Below, piece after piece: positions 63,799 to 64,000 of a stretch of 64,000 bases of DNA. Source of the DNA: JAQUBU01 sp036677685 (GTDB taxonomy: Bacteria; Bacillota; Syntrophomonadia; Syntrophomonadales; Syntrophomonadaceae); assembly GCA_036677685.1 (NCBI GenBank), contig JAVBWA010000019.1:82291-146290 (forward strand). Reading direction: 5' to 3'. The stretch's first letter is position 1. The number at the start of each line of letters is the position of its first letter. The notes beneath the pieces were generated by a model, which was given only the letters and a program-made list of their open reading frames with translations, made no database searches and was not told the origin of the DNA. The translations under genes were made by a program, and so were the position numbers.

Positions 63799-64000
63799 AT
63801 GGCAGACTACCAAGCGATTATCAGTGCCTATAAAGACCTGCCGGGAGGAATCATCCAGGCTTACCATGCTATCCAGAAGGAATACAGCTATATACCCGAG
63901 GAGGCGGTAGCAGCAGCTGCCGAAGCCTTTGATATGCCCAAAGCCAAAGCTTATGGAGTAGCAACCTTTTATTCCTATTTCAAAGTAGGCAAGAGAGGCA
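63799..64000 (+). CDS. NuoE/HydC-like [2Fe-2S] subunit, partial
   Basis: The first 67 codons, cut by the window edge, from ATG 63799 behind CAGGAGGTG. The sequence (IIQAYHAIQKEYSYIPEEAVAA, VATFYSYFKV) matches the thioredoxin-like 24-kDa subunit family of NADH dehydrogenases, bifurcating hydrogenases and NAD-linked formate dehydrogenases; the four Cys of the cluster would lie beyond the window. With FdhA it suggests electron transfer between formate and NADH. Confidence 0.88.
   Translation, partial: MADYQAIISAYKDLPGGIIQAYHAIQKEYSYIPEEAVAAAAEAFDMPKAKAYGVATFYSYFKVGKRG

Noticed and set aside
1..64000. tRNA, rRNA, integrase or transposase genes
   Set aside because: None was recognised on either strand by reading; the repeats carry no transposase frame.

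Overview
The window looks like chromosome from a spore-forming, anaerobic, low-GC Firmicute of the Syntrophomonas type. The evidence is the order yqfC-yqfD-phoH-yqfF-ybeY-dgkA-cdd-era-recO with two sporulation-associated genes, strong AGGAGG ribosome binding sites, a selenocysteine-containing formate dehydrogenase with a diaphorase-like partner, and molybdenum/tungsten transport and cofactor genes. The genus assignment is inference; no rRNA or other marker gene is present.

1-8.3 kb holds a surface or spore-coat type cluster. The tail of one gene and four complete small genes encode DUF3794/SPOCS-like proteins. They precede a 1431-residue protein with alternating Ig-like repeats that ends in the same SPOCS-like domain. 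None has a visible signal peptide. Next come a 66-residue selenoprotein of the ScdA N-terminal (DUF542) type that ordinary ORF calling misses, a Cys-containing coiled-coil protein, and a small Cys-bearing protein. The last has a paralog at 22.8 kb with an in-frame TGA, either a new selenoprotein or a fresh nonsense mutation.

8.8-30.5 kb is a glycan island. It encodes a probable GDP-colitose route (gmd, a ColD-like dehydratase with His in place of the PLP lysine, a ColC/Fcl-like synthase) with a GT11 transferase. It also holds UDP-glucuronate/galacturonate synthesis (ugd plus a 4-epimerase), a trifunctional GDP-heptose fusion (nucleotidyltransferase-GmhB-GmhA), at least six other transferases and large TPR proteins. 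It probably decorates the neighbouring surface proteins.

31-40.4 kb holds a YtrA-type GntR/ABC transporter operon, a transglutaminase-like protein, and a TetR-controlled MacAB-like efflux operon. 40.7-45.5 kb is the molybdate/tungstate transporter modABC with a divergent HTH/PBP-like regulator. 45.5-56.8 kb is corA followed by the recO-to-yqfC housekeeping block.

57-64 kb is the formate dehydrogenase locus: mobB, then about 850 bp with four tandem Moco/Tuco-like riboswitch candidates, each followed by a predicted terminator, then the selenoprotein fdhA (893 aa), two MoeA-type genes and the start of a NuoE-like subunit. Molybdate/tungstate uptake, cofactor synthesis, cofactor sensing and the enzyme therefore lie within about 23 kb.

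A dispersed hairpin repeat (eight copies plus a remnant, all in one orientation) sits between genes. In four cases it supplies the final codons and stop of a neighbouring gene. Two further large nested inverted-repeat elements lie near 8.5 and 46.8 kb.
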